A stretch of DNA of 64,000 bases from Gaiellasilicea sp963784895 (GTDB taxonomy: Bacteria > Actinomycetota > Thermoleophilia > Gaiellales > Gaiellaceae). Positions within the stretch are counted from its first letter, which is position 1. Every line of letters starts with the position of its first letter. The notes under the pieces were generated by a model. The model did no database searches and had not been told where the DNA came from. It saw only the letters and a list, made by a program, of their open reading frames with translations. The stretch is from NCBI GenBank assembly GCA_963784895.1, contig CAWATM010000017.1:186001-250000 (forward strand), given 5' to 3'. Shown one piece after another: positions 40,365 through 48,485 of the stretch. The position numbers and the translations under genes are program-made.

Positions 40365-41536
40365 CCGTCGACCGCGACCAGGTCTGGACCGGCGATCTCA
40401 ACCGGCTCGCGCTCGAGCCGCAGTCGCACGACACCGTCGGCCTCTACGACACGACGCTTCGCGACGGCGAGCAGACCGTCGGCGTCGTCCTTGCGCCGGC
40501 GGACAAGCTTGCGATTGCGCAAGCGCTCGACGAGGCGGGCGTCGACAGGATCGAGGCCGGCTTCGCGCGCGTCTCCGCCGACGACGAGGAGGCGATCCGG
40601 CTGATCGCGGACGCCGGCCTCCGCGCCGAGATCTGGGGGTTCGCGCGCGCCGTCCCGGCCGACGTCGAGCAGCTCGTCGGCCTCGGCGTCCGCTCGGCGG
40701 TGATCGAGAGTCCGATCTCGGACGCGAAGCTGGCAGCGCTCGGGATCTCACACGACGACATGCTCGGCCGGATCCGCAAGGCCGTCTCATTCGCCGCGGG
40801 TGAGGGGATCACGGTCGCGTTCTTCGGTGTCGACGGCTCGCGCGCCGATCTCGCCTATTTCCGGCGCGCCTACGAGGCTGCGGTCGAAGCCGGTGCGCAG
40901 GAGGTCGCCGTCGTCGACACGATCGGGATCGCGACCCCCGAAGGGGCTGCGTACCTCGTCGGCCAGGCGGTCGACTGGCTCGACGTGCCAGTCCACTGGC
41001 ACGGCCACGACGACTTCGGGCTCGCCACGGCCGCCGCCGTCGCCGCGGTCCAAGCCGGCGCGAGCTGGGTGCAGGGGACGGTCAACGGGATGGGGGAGCG
41101 CGCAGGCAACGCGAACCTGATCGAGGTCGCGCTCGCGCTCGAGGCGCTCTACGGGATCCCGACCCGGCTCGATCTCGGCAAGGCGCGCGAGCTCGCCGCC
41201 CTCGTCCGCGCTCGCTCCGGCTACGAGCTCGCGCCGTGGACGCCGGTCACCGGCGAGAACCTCTTCACGCGCGAGAGCGGCGCCGTCGCCAGCCAGTTCC
41301 ACGACCCGCCCGCGATCGAGCCATACTCCTCCGGCCTCGTCGGGGCAGAGCGGCGGATCGTGCTCGGCAAGAAGAGCGGCCTCGACTCGATTCGGCTGAA
41401 GGCCGAGGAGCTCGGGCTGGACGTCCCTGCCGACCGCCATGCCGAGTTCCTGGCGGCAGTGAAGGAGCTCGGGGCGAAGAAGAGGCGCCTCCTCACCGAC
41501 GCCGAGTTCCGTGCCATCGTCACGAAAGGAGCTTGA
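40361..41536 (+). CDS. homocitrate/isopropylmalate synthase-like DRE-TIM enzyme
   Basis: 391 residues. The N-terminal DTTLRDGEQ (residues 30-38) and HWHGHDDFGLA (His212, His214, His216) are the metal-binding marks of DRE-TIM metallolyases, which join or split acyl-CoA and 2-oxo acids. VNGMGERAGNANLIEVALAL is typical of homocitrate/isopropylmalate synthases, and the C-terminal part (ESGAVASQFHDPPAIEPYSS...LGKKSGLDSI) is like NifV/homocitrate synthase. It lacks the LeuA regulatory domain. Its neighbours argue against leucine or lysine synthesis, so a catabolic aldol reaction is likelier. GTG start within the previous stop. Confidence 0.85.
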   Translation: MTVDRDQVWTGDLNRLALEPQSHDTVGLYDTTLRDGEQTVGVVLAPADKLAIAQALDEAGVDRIEAGFARVSADDEEAIRLIADAGLRAEIWGFARAVPADVEQLVGLGVRSAVIESPISDAKLAALGISHDDMLGRIRKAVSFAAGEGITVAFFGVDGSRADLAYFRRAYEAAVEAGAQEVAVVDTIGIATPEGAAYLVGQAVDWLDVPVHWHGHDDFGLATAAAVAAVQAGASWVQGTVNGMGERAGNANLIEVALALEALYGIPTRLDLGKARELAALVRARSGYELAPWTPVTGENLFTRESGAVASQFHDPPAIEPYSSGLVGAERRIVLGKKSGLDSIRLKAEELGLDVPADRHAEFLAAVKELGAKKRRLLTDAEFRAIVTKGA

Positions 41537-41937
41537 TGTCTCATCACCGGCAACTGCTCAACCCGCCGGAGCTCCATCCGGCGCCAGGGTTCAGCCACGT
41601 CTCGATCGCCGAGGGGACGCGGGTCGTCCACCTCGCCGGCCAGGTCGCGCTCGACCGCGAGTTCGGGATCGTCGGCGGCGACGGCCTCGGCGAGCAGACG
41701 ACGGCCGCGATGCGGAATGTCGAGCTCGCGCTCACGGCTGCAGGAGCGTCCTGGGACGACGTCGTCCGCCGCACGATCTACACGCTCCACCCGACCGAGT
41801 ACGAGACGATCACCGCAGCGATCGACGACGTCACCGGCGGCGCCGACCACCCCGCGCAGACGATCGTCGGCGTCACCGGCCTCGCGGTGCCGGGGCTGCT
41901 GATCGAGATCGAATGCACGGCTGTCGTCGGCCATTGA
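41536..41937 (+). CDS. RidA family protein
   Basis: 133 residues, YjgF/YER057c/UK114 fold. RidA hydrolyses reactive enamines/imines; related proteins such as RutC act in nitrogen-heterocycle degradation. VHLAGQVALDREFGIVGGDGLGEQTTAAMRNVELAL is the family core, and the C-terminal VGVTGLAVPGLLIEIECTAVV is standard. The usual catalytic Arg of the R-N-X-X motif is not found in the C-terminal strand, so it may belong to a non-archetypal Rid group. ATG overlaps the previous stop (TGATG). It ends the first transcription unit. Confidence 0.88.
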   Translation: MSHHRQLLNPPELHPAPGFSHVSIAEGTRVVHLAGQVALDREFGIVGGDGLGEQTTAAMRNVELALTAAGASWDDVVRRTIYTLHPTEYETITAAIDDVTGGADHPAQTIVGVTGLAVPGLLIEIECTAVVGH

Positions 41938-41965
41938 CTGACATGACACGGACGCGGGATACTCT
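41934..41965 (+). promoter_or_regulatory. second operon promoter with the shared TGACATG site
   Basis: TGACATGACACGG (41939-41951) matches 12 of 13 bases of 30308-30320. CTGACA (41938-41943) with TACTCT (41960-41965), 16 bases apart, or TTGACT (41934) with GATACT, can serve as promoter boxes, so the site again overlaps -35. Confidence 0.45.
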
Positions 41966-42019
41966 CGCCGGCGGCCCGCACTTCAAGGCGGAGTCCCGGG
42001 AGGCGGTGGGAGCGGCGTC

Positions 42020-42964
42020 GTGAGCATCGAGCGCGTCTGTGTCGTCGGCGGCGGCGTCATCGGCAGTCTCTACGCCGCCCATCTCAGCCGAGTCGCCGAT
42101 GTCTGGGTGCTGACGCGGCGGCCCGAACATGCCCGTGCGCTCGAGGAGCAGGGGCTCCAGGTGACGGGCCGGGCCGAGTTCACGGGCCGCGTCCACGCGA
42201 CCGACGACGCGGCCGAGCTGCCGGACGTCGACGTCGCGATCGTCGCCACGAAGGGAACGGCGGTCGACGCGGCGGCCGGTGCGCTCGCGGGGCGCTTTCC
42301 CGATGCGATGATCGTCACTGTCCAGAACGGCCTCGGCGCGGAGCAGATCGTTCGCCGGCACGGGAACTGGCCGCTCGTCTCCGGGGTCACCTTCATGAGC
42401 GGTACGCGGCACGACGACACGCACGTCGAGTACATCCTCGACACCGAGACGTGGCTCGGCCCCTACAACGGCATCCCCTACGAGCGGGTCGAGGAGCTGG
42501 CCGCGCTGATCCGGAGCTCCGGGCTGAAGGCGCGTGCGTTCCCCGATCTCAAGCCGGCGCAGTGGTCGAAGCTGATCTTCAACGCGACGGTGAACGCCGT
42601 CGCCGCGCTGACCGGGCTGCCGCACGACCCGCACTTCGCGGCCGAGGAGAGGCACTCCGACCTCGGCCACCTCGTCCACGCGCTGATGGACGAGGGCAAG
42701 GCCGTCGCGGCCGCGGCGGGGATCGAGCTGCACGAGGACCCGTGGGAGATGAACGTGCTCGCCACCCGTCGGGGGAGCGCGCACTTCCCGTCCATGCTCG
42801 AGGACGTCGAGGCGCGCCGTCCGACCGAGATCGAGTTGATCACTGGCTCGCTCATCCGTGAAGCAGACCGGCTCGGCGTGCCGGTGCCGCAGCACACGAC
42901 GCTCTACCGCTTGATCAAGGCGAAGGAAGATAGCTACCGGCAATCCAGAGGGAGGCAGGAATGA
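42020..42964 (+). CDS. ketopantoate reductase family (ApbA/PanE-like) oxidoreductase
   Basis: 314 residues. NAD(P)H-dependent 2-oxo/2-hydroxy acid reductase fold. The dinucleotide site is VCVVGGGVIGSLYAAHLS (residues 5-22); VATKGTAVDAA and TVQNGLGAEQIV are the next family segments, followed by LKPAQWSKLIFNATVNAVAALTG, which holds the catalytic Lys. In this context it is unlikely to make pantoate, since a second copy follows two genes later; it more likely reduces or oxidises a pathway intermediate. GTG start preceded by GGGAGCGG. The stop overlaps the next ATG. Confidence 0.85.
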   Translation: MSIERVCVVGGGVIGSLYAAHLSRVADVWVLTRRPEHARALEEQGLQVTGRAEFTGRVHATDDAAELPDVDVAIVATKGTAVDAAAGALAGRFPDAMIVTVQNGLGAEQIVRRHGNWPLVSGVTFMSGTRHDDTHVEYILDTETWLGPYNGIPYERVEELAALIRSSGLKARAFPDLKPAQWSKLIFNATVNAVAALTGLPHDPHFAAEERHSDLGHLVHALMDEGKAVAAAAGIELHEDPWEMNVLATRRGSAHFPSMLEDVEARRPTEIELITGSLIREADRLGVPVPQHTTLYRLIKAKEDSYRQSRGRQE

Positions 42965-43163
42965 CAGTGCGGAAGCAATCCGGCCGCCTTCGGGGCGCGA
43001 GCTCACCTTCCTGACGCTGGCGATGCTCGACGGCGGCGCGACCTGCCTGAAGGCTCCAGGCTCAATCATCCTCGGCGGCCTCATGGCGCTGGTGCTGATC
43101 CTGCGCCTGTCCGGGATCACCGGCGGCCGCGAGCTGCGGCTGCCGCGAAGGAGGACGGCATGA
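42961..43163 (+). CDS. small single-span membrane protein, frameshifted
   Basis: An ATG at 42961 overlaps the previous stop (ATGA), with a strong GGGAGGCAGGA ribosome site before it. Reading starts MTVRKQSGRLRG; after a GGGG run near 42991 the frame must gain one base, then continues RELTFLTLAMLDGGATCLKA, a membrane span (GSIILGGLMALVLILRLSG) and a basic tail ending in TGA that overlaps the next ATG at 43160. This gives a 67-residue protein coupled on both sides. Function unknown. I first read it as a truncated permease end, but the fit of both overlaps argues for a complete small gene with a missing G. Confidence 0.5.
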
Positions 43164-44087
43164 AGGTGTGCGTCGTCGGCTGCGGCGCCGTCGGCTCGCT
43201 CTTCGCGGCGAACCTCGCCTCGCTCGACGACGTCGAGGTGTGGGCGTACGACCTGGCGCGCGACCACGTGGACGCGATCAACGCGAACGGGCTGCGGCTC
43301 GTCGGTGCAGGGGAGGTGCATGCTGATCGGGATTCGCGCGACCGCCGCCGCCGCCGAGCTGCCCGCCTGCGAGTTCGGAATCGTCGCGACGAAGGCGATG
43401 CACACCGAAGCCGCGATCGTGGCCACGGCGCACGCATTTGCCGACGGCGCCGTCGCCTCGGTCCAGAACGGCGTCGGCAACGAGGAGGGGATTGCGCCGC
43501 ACGTCGCGCGTGTGATCCGCGGCACGACGTTCCCGGCCGGGAAGATCCTCCAGCCGGGCGTCGTGCAATGGGACGTCAAGGGCGACACGACCCTCGGCCC
43601 GTTCGAGCCGAGCCCGGCGACAAGGGATGAGATCGAGCGGCTCGCCGACGCCTGCACGCGCGGGGGCATGCCGACGAGCGCTGTCGACGACGCCCGTGGC
43701 GCGCAATGGCGGAAGGTGATCTTCAACGCGTCGACGAACCCGATCGGCGCGCTGACCGGTCTGACACACGGGCGTGTGTGCGAGCGTCCCGACCTGCGCC
43801 GGCTCGTCAGCGGTCTCGTCGAGGAGGGGAAAGCGGTCGCGGCGGCGCAAGGAATCGCCCTCGATGCCGACCCCGAAGCGTTGATCGACCACGCCGCGAA
43901 GCCCGAGGTCGCCTATGGCCACAAGGCGTCGATGCTGCAGGACGTCGAAGCGCGCCGGCAGACAGAGGTGGACTGGCTCAACGGCGGCATCGTCCGCTTC
44001 GGGCGCGAGCACGGGGTCTCGACGCCTCTCAACGAGGCCGTCGTGGCCCTGATCAAGGGAATGGAGGCGTCTTGGACGCAGAACTGA
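43160..44087 (+). CDS. second ketopantoate reductase family oxidoreductase, frameshifted
   Basis: MKVCVVGCGAVGSLFAANLASLDDVEVWAYD is the nucleotide-binding start. At about 43316-43330 one extra base shifts the frame, after which IRATAAAAELPACEFGIVATKAMHTEAA, VASVQNGVGNEEGIAPHV and AQWRKVIFNASTNPIGALTG follow as in the paralogue at 42.0 kb. Joined length is about 309 residues. The two copies differ enough to have separate roles, for example opposite steps or different intermediates. The end overlaps the M24 gene by 16 bases. Confidence 0.82.
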
Positions 44088-45139
44088 CCCGCCGCTACCG
44101 GAACGTCCGTGCGGCGATGGCCGAGCATGACCTGGATGCGCTGATCGTCTCGGGGAGCGAGTACTCGGGCTTCGAAGGCTCGGTCACGTACCTCTCCGGG
44201 TTCCAGATCGTGCACCGCTACGCCTACGTCGTCGTGCCGGCGGACGGCGAGCCGCAGATCGTCTTCCCGACCGAGGCGCGCTATGTCGGCGAGCACGGGA
44301 CGGCGCAGCTCGAGCAGGTCTTCCACGACCGGCCGGGCGAGCAGATCGCGGCAACCGCGCGCGACCGCGGCTGGCAGCGCGTCGGCGTCTACGGGCTGGA
44401 CTACATCATGACCGTGCGCGACTTCCGTGCCCTCGAGGGTCTCGACCTCGTCCCCTTCGATGCCGAGTTCGACCTCGCGCGCGCGGTCAAGAGCGAGGCC
44501 GAGCTGGAGTCGGTGCGCGACAGCGTTCGGATCAACGAGGACGGCTTCGAGGCGTTCCTGGCGGCGTACGAGCCGGGCCGCACCGCGGCGGAGGTGATGG
44601 CGCCGGCGGAGGAGCTCTTCGTCGAGCGCGGTTGCGGGCGGCTGACGATGAACATGGTCCTGATCGGGCCGGAGTTCGGGATCGCAAAGAAGGAGACGAC
44701 GCTCGGCGCCTTCGTGCTCCCCTCGCTCGAGATCGCCGGGCCGGGGATGCACTGGGTCGAGGTCTCACGCGCGATCGGGAACGTCCCGGCCGAGGTCGAG
44801 CCGATGGTCGAAGCCTACGGCGAGTATCACGCCGCCGCCCGCTCGGCGATGCGGGACGGCGCAACCGCGCACGACGTCCACCGGGCCGTCTCGAAGGGCT
44901 TCACCGACCGCGGCTACCACCTCGGCCACGTCACCGGCCACTCGATCGGGATGACGATGATCGAGCACCCCCGCATCGGCGAGGGGCTCGACACCGTGCT
45001 GCGCAGCGGCATGGTCCTCTCGCTGCACCCGCACGCGATCGCGGGCGACGGGAGGGCGTGTCTCTACATGCAGGACACCTGGCTCGTCACCGACGCCGGC
45101 GGCGAGCCACTCTCGCGGCTACCGATGCAGGTCTACTAG
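44072..45139 (+). CDS. M24 family creatinase-like protein without metal ligands
   Basis: 355 residues. The N-terminal domain (YRNVRAAMAEHDLDALIVSGSEYSGFEG) and the pita-bread domain match the M24 family. The metal positions are lost: the Asp-Asp region reads GMHWVEVSRAIGNV, and the Glu of the ..EPG motif is replaced (VLSLHPHAI). HVTGHSIGMTMIEHP keeps His residues. Creatinase is the known non-metal member, cleaving a C-N bond of creatine, so a related amidine- or urea-type hydrolysis is plausible but not shown. The TTG at 44072 is the first usable start in frame. It ends the operon. Confidence 0.8.
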   Translation: MDAELTRRYRNVRAAMAEHDLDALIVSGSEYSGFEGSVTYLSGFQIVHRYAYVVVPADGEPQIVFPTEARYVGEHGTAQLEQVFHDRPGEQIAATARDRGWQRVGVYGLDYIMTVRDFRALEGLDLVPFDAEFDLARAVKSEAELESVRDSVRINEDGFEAFLAAYEPGRTAAEVMAPAEELFVERGCGRLTMNMVLIGPEFGIAKKETTLGAFVLPSLEIAGPGMHWVEVSRAIGNVPAEVEPMVEAYGEYHAAARSAMRDGATAHDVHRAVSKGFTDRGYHLGHVTGHSIGMTMIEHPRIGEGLDTVLRSGMVLSLHPHAIAGDGRACLYMQDTWLVTDAGGEPLSRLPMQVY

Positions 45140-45313
45140 CGGTCGCGTGACCGCGCGCGGGTGGCTGACCCGGCCGTGTCGGGGCCAGGACCCGTCGTGT
45201 CCGCCAGGGACGTGTCGGGGCCAGGATTCCTCTCGTGTGCGCGAGGGACGTGTCGGGGCCAGGACCCCACATGTCCGCAGCGGACAGTTCCCTGATGGTG
45301 CTGCGCCGGCGTG
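45140..45313 (+). repeat. intergenic tandem repeat, three units of 36-38 bases
   Basis: GTGTCGGGGCCAGGA occurs exactly at 45176, 45212 and 45250. Each is followed by a less conserved part with TGTCCGC or TGTGCGC and, in the first two, AGGGAC. The last unit ends in a GTCCGC-AGC-GGAC hairpin. The repeats fill the space between two convergent genes and may act as a transcription barrier. No CRISPR features. Confidence 0.65.
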
Positions 45314-45478
45314 TCAGCGGTCGCAGGTGCAGATGGTGCCGCCGAGCTCGCGACGCTCGAAGAGGCGGCCGCAGCGCGGGCACTCTGACGGGATCACGCG
45401 GGCGCGCACGAAGAGCGCCTTGATCAGCACGACCCAGAGGACGGCGTAGCCCACGAGCACCTGCGCGTTCATGCTCAT
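45314..45478 (-). CDS. small membrane protein with C-terminal zinc-ribbon-like motif
   Basis: 54 residues. One membrane segment (VLVGYAVLWVVLIKALFV) is followed by SECPRCGRLFERRELGGTICTCDR with a CxxC...CxC arrangement able to bind zinc. Proteins like this are common and uncharacterised in actinobacteria. The ATG at 45478 is preferred. It is divergent from adenine deaminase with a 42-base gap. Confidence 0.6.
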   Translation of the reverse strand: MSMNAQVLVGYAVLWVVLIKALFVRARVIPSECPRCGRLFERRELGGTICTCDR

Positions 45479-45520
45479 ACTTCGAGTATCGACCCGAACG
45501 CCGAAATTCTGAAGCGCCGT

Positions 45521-47200
45521 TTGGGGGTCGCGCGCGGCGACGAGCCCGCCGACCTCGTCGTCCGCGGCGGTCGCGTCCTCAGCGTCTTCACACGCGAGTG
45601 GCTCGACGTCGATATCGCAATCTGCGACGGCATCGTCGCCGGTCTCGGCTCCTACGAGGGTGCCGAGACGCTCGACGCCGACGGCGCCTACATCGCGCCT
45701 GGGTTCATCGACGCGCACGTCCACCTCGAGACGTCGAAGCTGCTTCCGTCCGAGTTCGCGCGGCTCGTGCTGCCGCTCGGGACGACCGCGGTCGTCGCCG
45801 ACCCGCACGAGATCGCGAACGTGCTCGGCACCGACGGCGTCCACTGGCTCGTCGACGTCTGCGCGGACCTGCCGCTCGAGGTCCTGTTCACCGCCTCCTC
45901 GTGCGTCCCCGCGTCACAGTTCGAGTCGCCGCGGCGCCCGTTCACGCCAGGCGACCTCGAGAGCCTGCTGCGGCGCCGCCGCGTGATCGGGCTCGCCGAG
46001 ATGATGAACTTCCCCGGCGTGATCGCCGGCGTCGAGAACGAGCTGGCGAAGCTCGCCGTCGCCCGCGGCCATCACGTCGACGGGCACGCGCCGGGGGTGC
46101 TCGGGCGCGACCTGCAAGCCTACGCAGCCGCCGGGATCGGCTCCGACCACGAGGCGTACACCGCCGAGGAGGGCCGCGAGCGGCTCCGGGCCGGGATGTG
46201 GCTGCTGATCCGCGAAGCCTCCGCGGCGCGGAACCTGCGCGCGCTGGCGCCGCTCGTCGCCGAGTTCGGGCCGGCGCGCATGGCGTTCTGCACCGACGAC
46301 CGCGAGCCGGAGCACATCGCCGAAGACGGGCACATCAACGCGATCGTCCGCGATGCCGTCTCCTACGGCGTCGCGCCCGAGGACGCGCTCGTGATGGCCT
46401 CGCACCACCCGGCCCTCTGGCACGGGCTCGGGGCCCACGGCGCGATCGCGCCGGGCTACCAGGCCGACCTGCTACTCCTGCCCGATCTCGAGCATTTCCT
46501 CCCCGAGATCGTGCTCAAGCGCGGCCGCGCGGTGGAGGAGATTTCGCCGACGCCGGTGCCGGAATGGGTGACGCAGAGCGTCCGCGTTCGGCCGGTCACC
46601 GCCGACGACTTCGACGTGCGGTGGGAAGGGGGCTCAGCCCGCGTGATCGGCCTCGTCCCGGGCCAGATCGTCTCCGAATCGCTGGTCGAGGAGCTTGCCG
46701 AGGGCACTGCCGATCCCGAGCGCGACCTGGCGAAGATCGCCGTGATCGAGCGGCATCTCGGCACGGGCAGGATCGGTCTCGGCTTCGTCCGCGGCTTCGG
46801 CCTCGTCCGCGGCGCCTTCGCCTCGACGTTCTCGCACGACGCGCACAACCTCGTCGTCGTCGGCATGAGCGACGAGGAGATGGCGCTCGCCGTGCAGCGG
46901 CTCGTCGAGCTCGGCGGCGGGCTCGTCGTCGTCGACGGCGGCGAGGTGACGGCCGAGCTGCCGCTGCCGGTCGCCGGCCTCCTCTCGGACCGCCCGCTCG
47001 GCGACGTGATCGCGGCGAGCGAGGCGACGGTCGCAGGCGTGCATGCGCTCGGCTCGGAGGTGGCGTCGCCGTTCCAGTCGCTCGCGTTCCTTGCGCTCTC
47101 GGTGATCCCGAGCCTGAAGATCACCGACCGCGGCCTGGTAGACGTCGACAAGTTCGAATTGGTTCCGCTCGCGGCGGAGGCGCCGGTCAGCGCACGGTGA
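45521..47200 (+). CDS. ade: adenine deaminase
   Basis: 559 residues. Converts adenine to hypoxanthine and ammonia. Amidohydrolase fold: ADLVVRGGRVLSVFT, then the metal site DAHVHLE (His66, His68), GTTAVVADPHEIANVLG, DGHAPGVLG, SDHEA and FCTDDREPEHI. The C-terminal domain SHDAHNLVVVGMSDEEM is specific to the bacterial Ade family. It lies after the catabolic operon with its own upstream region. Purine catabolism next to a molybdenum hydroxylase is suggestive, but the hydroxylase loop does not identify it as xanthine dehydrogenase. The TTG start is uncertain. Its 3' end overlaps the convergent gene by 14 bases. Confidence 0.9.
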   Translation: MGVARGDEPADLVVRGGRVLSVFTREWLDVDIAICDGIVAGLGSYEGAETLDADGAYIAPGFIDAHVHLETSKLLPSEFARLVLPLGTTAVVADPHEIANVLGTDGVHWLVDVCADLPLEVLFTASSCVPASQFESPRRPFTPGDLESLLRRRRVIGLAEMMNFPGVIAGVENELAKLAVARGHHVDGHAPGVLGRDLQAYAAAGIGSDHEAYTAEEGRERLRAGMWLLIREASAARNLRALAPLVAEFGPARMAFCTDDREPEHIAEDGHINAIVRDAVSYGVAPEDALVMASHHPALWHGLGAHGAIAPGYQADLLLLPDLEHFLPEIVLKRGRAVEEISPTPVPEWVTQSVRVRPVTADDFDVRWEGGSARVIGLVPGQIVSESLVEELAEGTADPERDLAKIAVIERHLGTGRIGLGFVRGFGLVRGAFASTFSHDAHNLVVVGMSDEEMALAVQRLVELGGGLVVVDGGEVTAELPLPVAGLLSDRPLGDVIAASEATVAGVHALGSEVASPFQSLAFLALSVIPSLKITDRGLVDVDKFELVPLAAEAPVSAR

Positions 47201-48443
47201 TCTGCTGCACCATCTTGGCCGGGTGCAGCGAGCAGAACAGGCGGTACGTGCCCGCTTTCGTGAAGCGGTGCTTGAACGTCCCCGTCTGCGTCCACGGCGC
47301 CGAGAAGCCGACCGGGCCGCCGACCACGGTGACGTCGTGCTGCACCGAGCCGCGGAAGTTCCACGTGAACGTAGCGCCGCGCCGCAGGAGGATCCGCTCG
47401 GCGCCGTAGCGGAAGTCTCCGACCCACGTCGACCTCGCGCGCGAGACCTTCCCTGTCGGGTCGCGCGGCAGCGGCATCGAGAACGCAGGCGGGGCGGCCG
47501 GCCGGCCGAGGTCGATGTCGAGCGCCGGCATCGCGCCGCAGCCGCTGACCGCGCCGGGCGCGAGGAAGAGCAGCATGATCCCCATCGCCCGCGTATGGGG
47601 CGCCGAGTTGTCGTAGACCGCGTCGATGCGGAGCCGGTCGCCTTTCGCGACCGGAACGCCCGTCGTCGAGCGGAACGAGGACATCTTTGTCGGGCCGGGC
47701 TCGTGCAGGAGCGGCCTCGGCTTCGGGCCGCCCCAGGTCGGGCGGGACTCGAACGGCCTCGTGCCGCAGGTCGCGTTCCGCAGCTCGAGTCGGATGCCGC
47801 CACCGTGGAGGTGGCCGCCGCCGGAGACGACCCGGCCGCTCTCGGGCATCGTGAACGACTCGGATTTCGTGAAGGTGGAGAAGCGGCGGCCGCCGCCTGG
47901 AACGTCGAAGACCGGGTCGGGGCCGGTGCAGTTGCGGACGTCGAGCCAGATCGGCTTCACCGGCGTCAGCGCCTCGCCGGTGACGTAGCGCACGGTGTAG
48001 CGGATGAACCCGTTCAACCGCTGCGGCTTGTGGTTCATCAGCATGTAGAGAAGCCCCCAGCGGTCGGTCGCCCTGTTCGGGTAGCCGTAGCCGCGCGGCA
48101 GCGAGAGCGCCAGCCGCTCCTCACCCTCGGCGAAGAAGCGCTCGGCGCCGCCGCCGCACGTGTAGTCGGGGACGCCGACCTTCGCGAAGACGATGTGATG
48201 GAGCATCACCTTGTCGCGCCCCTGGACGCGACCCTGGGCGTCGACGACCTCGGCCTCCATCCCGACGACATAGCCGTCCACCTTCGGCGACTCCGCGAGC
48301 AGCGGCTGCTGCGCGACGCCGTAGCCTTCGACGGAGATCGCGGGCGTCGTGAACGTCAGCGTGCGCTCCTCGGCGTGGGCCGGCGCGGGCGTCACGAGCG
48401 TTGCGGCCGCGGTGGCGAGCAGGAGGCGAAGAATCCGGGCCAC
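47187..48443 (-). CDS. exported PHM-like copper monooxygenase fused to a cupredoxin domain
   Basis: 418 residues with a signal peptide (RILRLLLATAAATLVTPAPAHA). The body matches the order of copper ligands in peptidylglycine alpha-hydroxylating monooxygenase: VMLHHIVF (first His pair), LMNHKPQ, GGHLHGGG (His-X-His) and RAMGIMLLF (Met). The last 70 residues form a cupredoxin with FRGSVQHDVTVV, FCSLHPAKM supplying His, Cys, His and Met of a type I copper site. In this arrangement an electron could pass within one chain from the type I copper to the monooxygenase coppers (inference). The GTG at 48443 starts just before the signal peptide. It is divergent from the small protein at 48486 and converges with adenine deaminase. 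Confidence 0.7.
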   Translation of the reverse strand: MARILRLLLATAAATLVTPAPAHAEERTLTFTTPAISVEGYGVAQQPLLAESPKVDGYVVGMEAEVVDAQGRVQGRDKVMLHHIVFAKVGVPDYTCGGGAERFFAEGEERLALSLPRGYGYPNRATDRWGLLYMLMNHKPQRLNGFIRYTVRYVTGEALTPVKPIWLDVRNCTGPDPVFDVPGGGRRFSTFTKSESFTMPESGRVVSGGGHLHGGGIRLELRNATCGTRPFESRPTWGGPKPRPLLHEPGPTKMSSFRSTTGVPVAKGDRLRIDAVYDNSAPHTRAMGIMLLFLAPGAVSGCGAMPALDIDLGRPAAPPAFSMPLPRDPTGKVSRARSTWVGDFRYGAERILLRRGATFTWNFRGSVQHDVTVVGGPVGFSAPWTQTGTFKHRFTKAGTYRLFCSLHPAKMVQQITVR

Positions 48444-48473
48444 GCGGCCACTGTAGCTCTGCAAACGGCGGGG

Positions 48474-48479
48474 TACACT
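48474..48479 (+). promoter_or_regulatory. -10 box, probable leaderless promoter
   Basis: TACACT, 6 bases before the GTG at 48486. Confidence 0.4.
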
Positions 48480-48485
48480 GCGGAT

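Noticed and set aside
41944..42023. 26-codon open frame ending in GTGA before the first PanE-like gene
   Set aside because: It begins upstream of the likely transcription start (about 41972), has no ribosome site and no recognisable sequence.
42961..43163. Truncated branched-chain amino acid permease end
   Set aside because: A strong ribosome site and ATGA overlaps on both sides fit a complete small gene with one missing G better.
45176..45264. CRISPR array
   Set aside because: Only three 15-base repeats, spacers of 21-23 bases that are themselves partly repeated, and no cas genes nearby.
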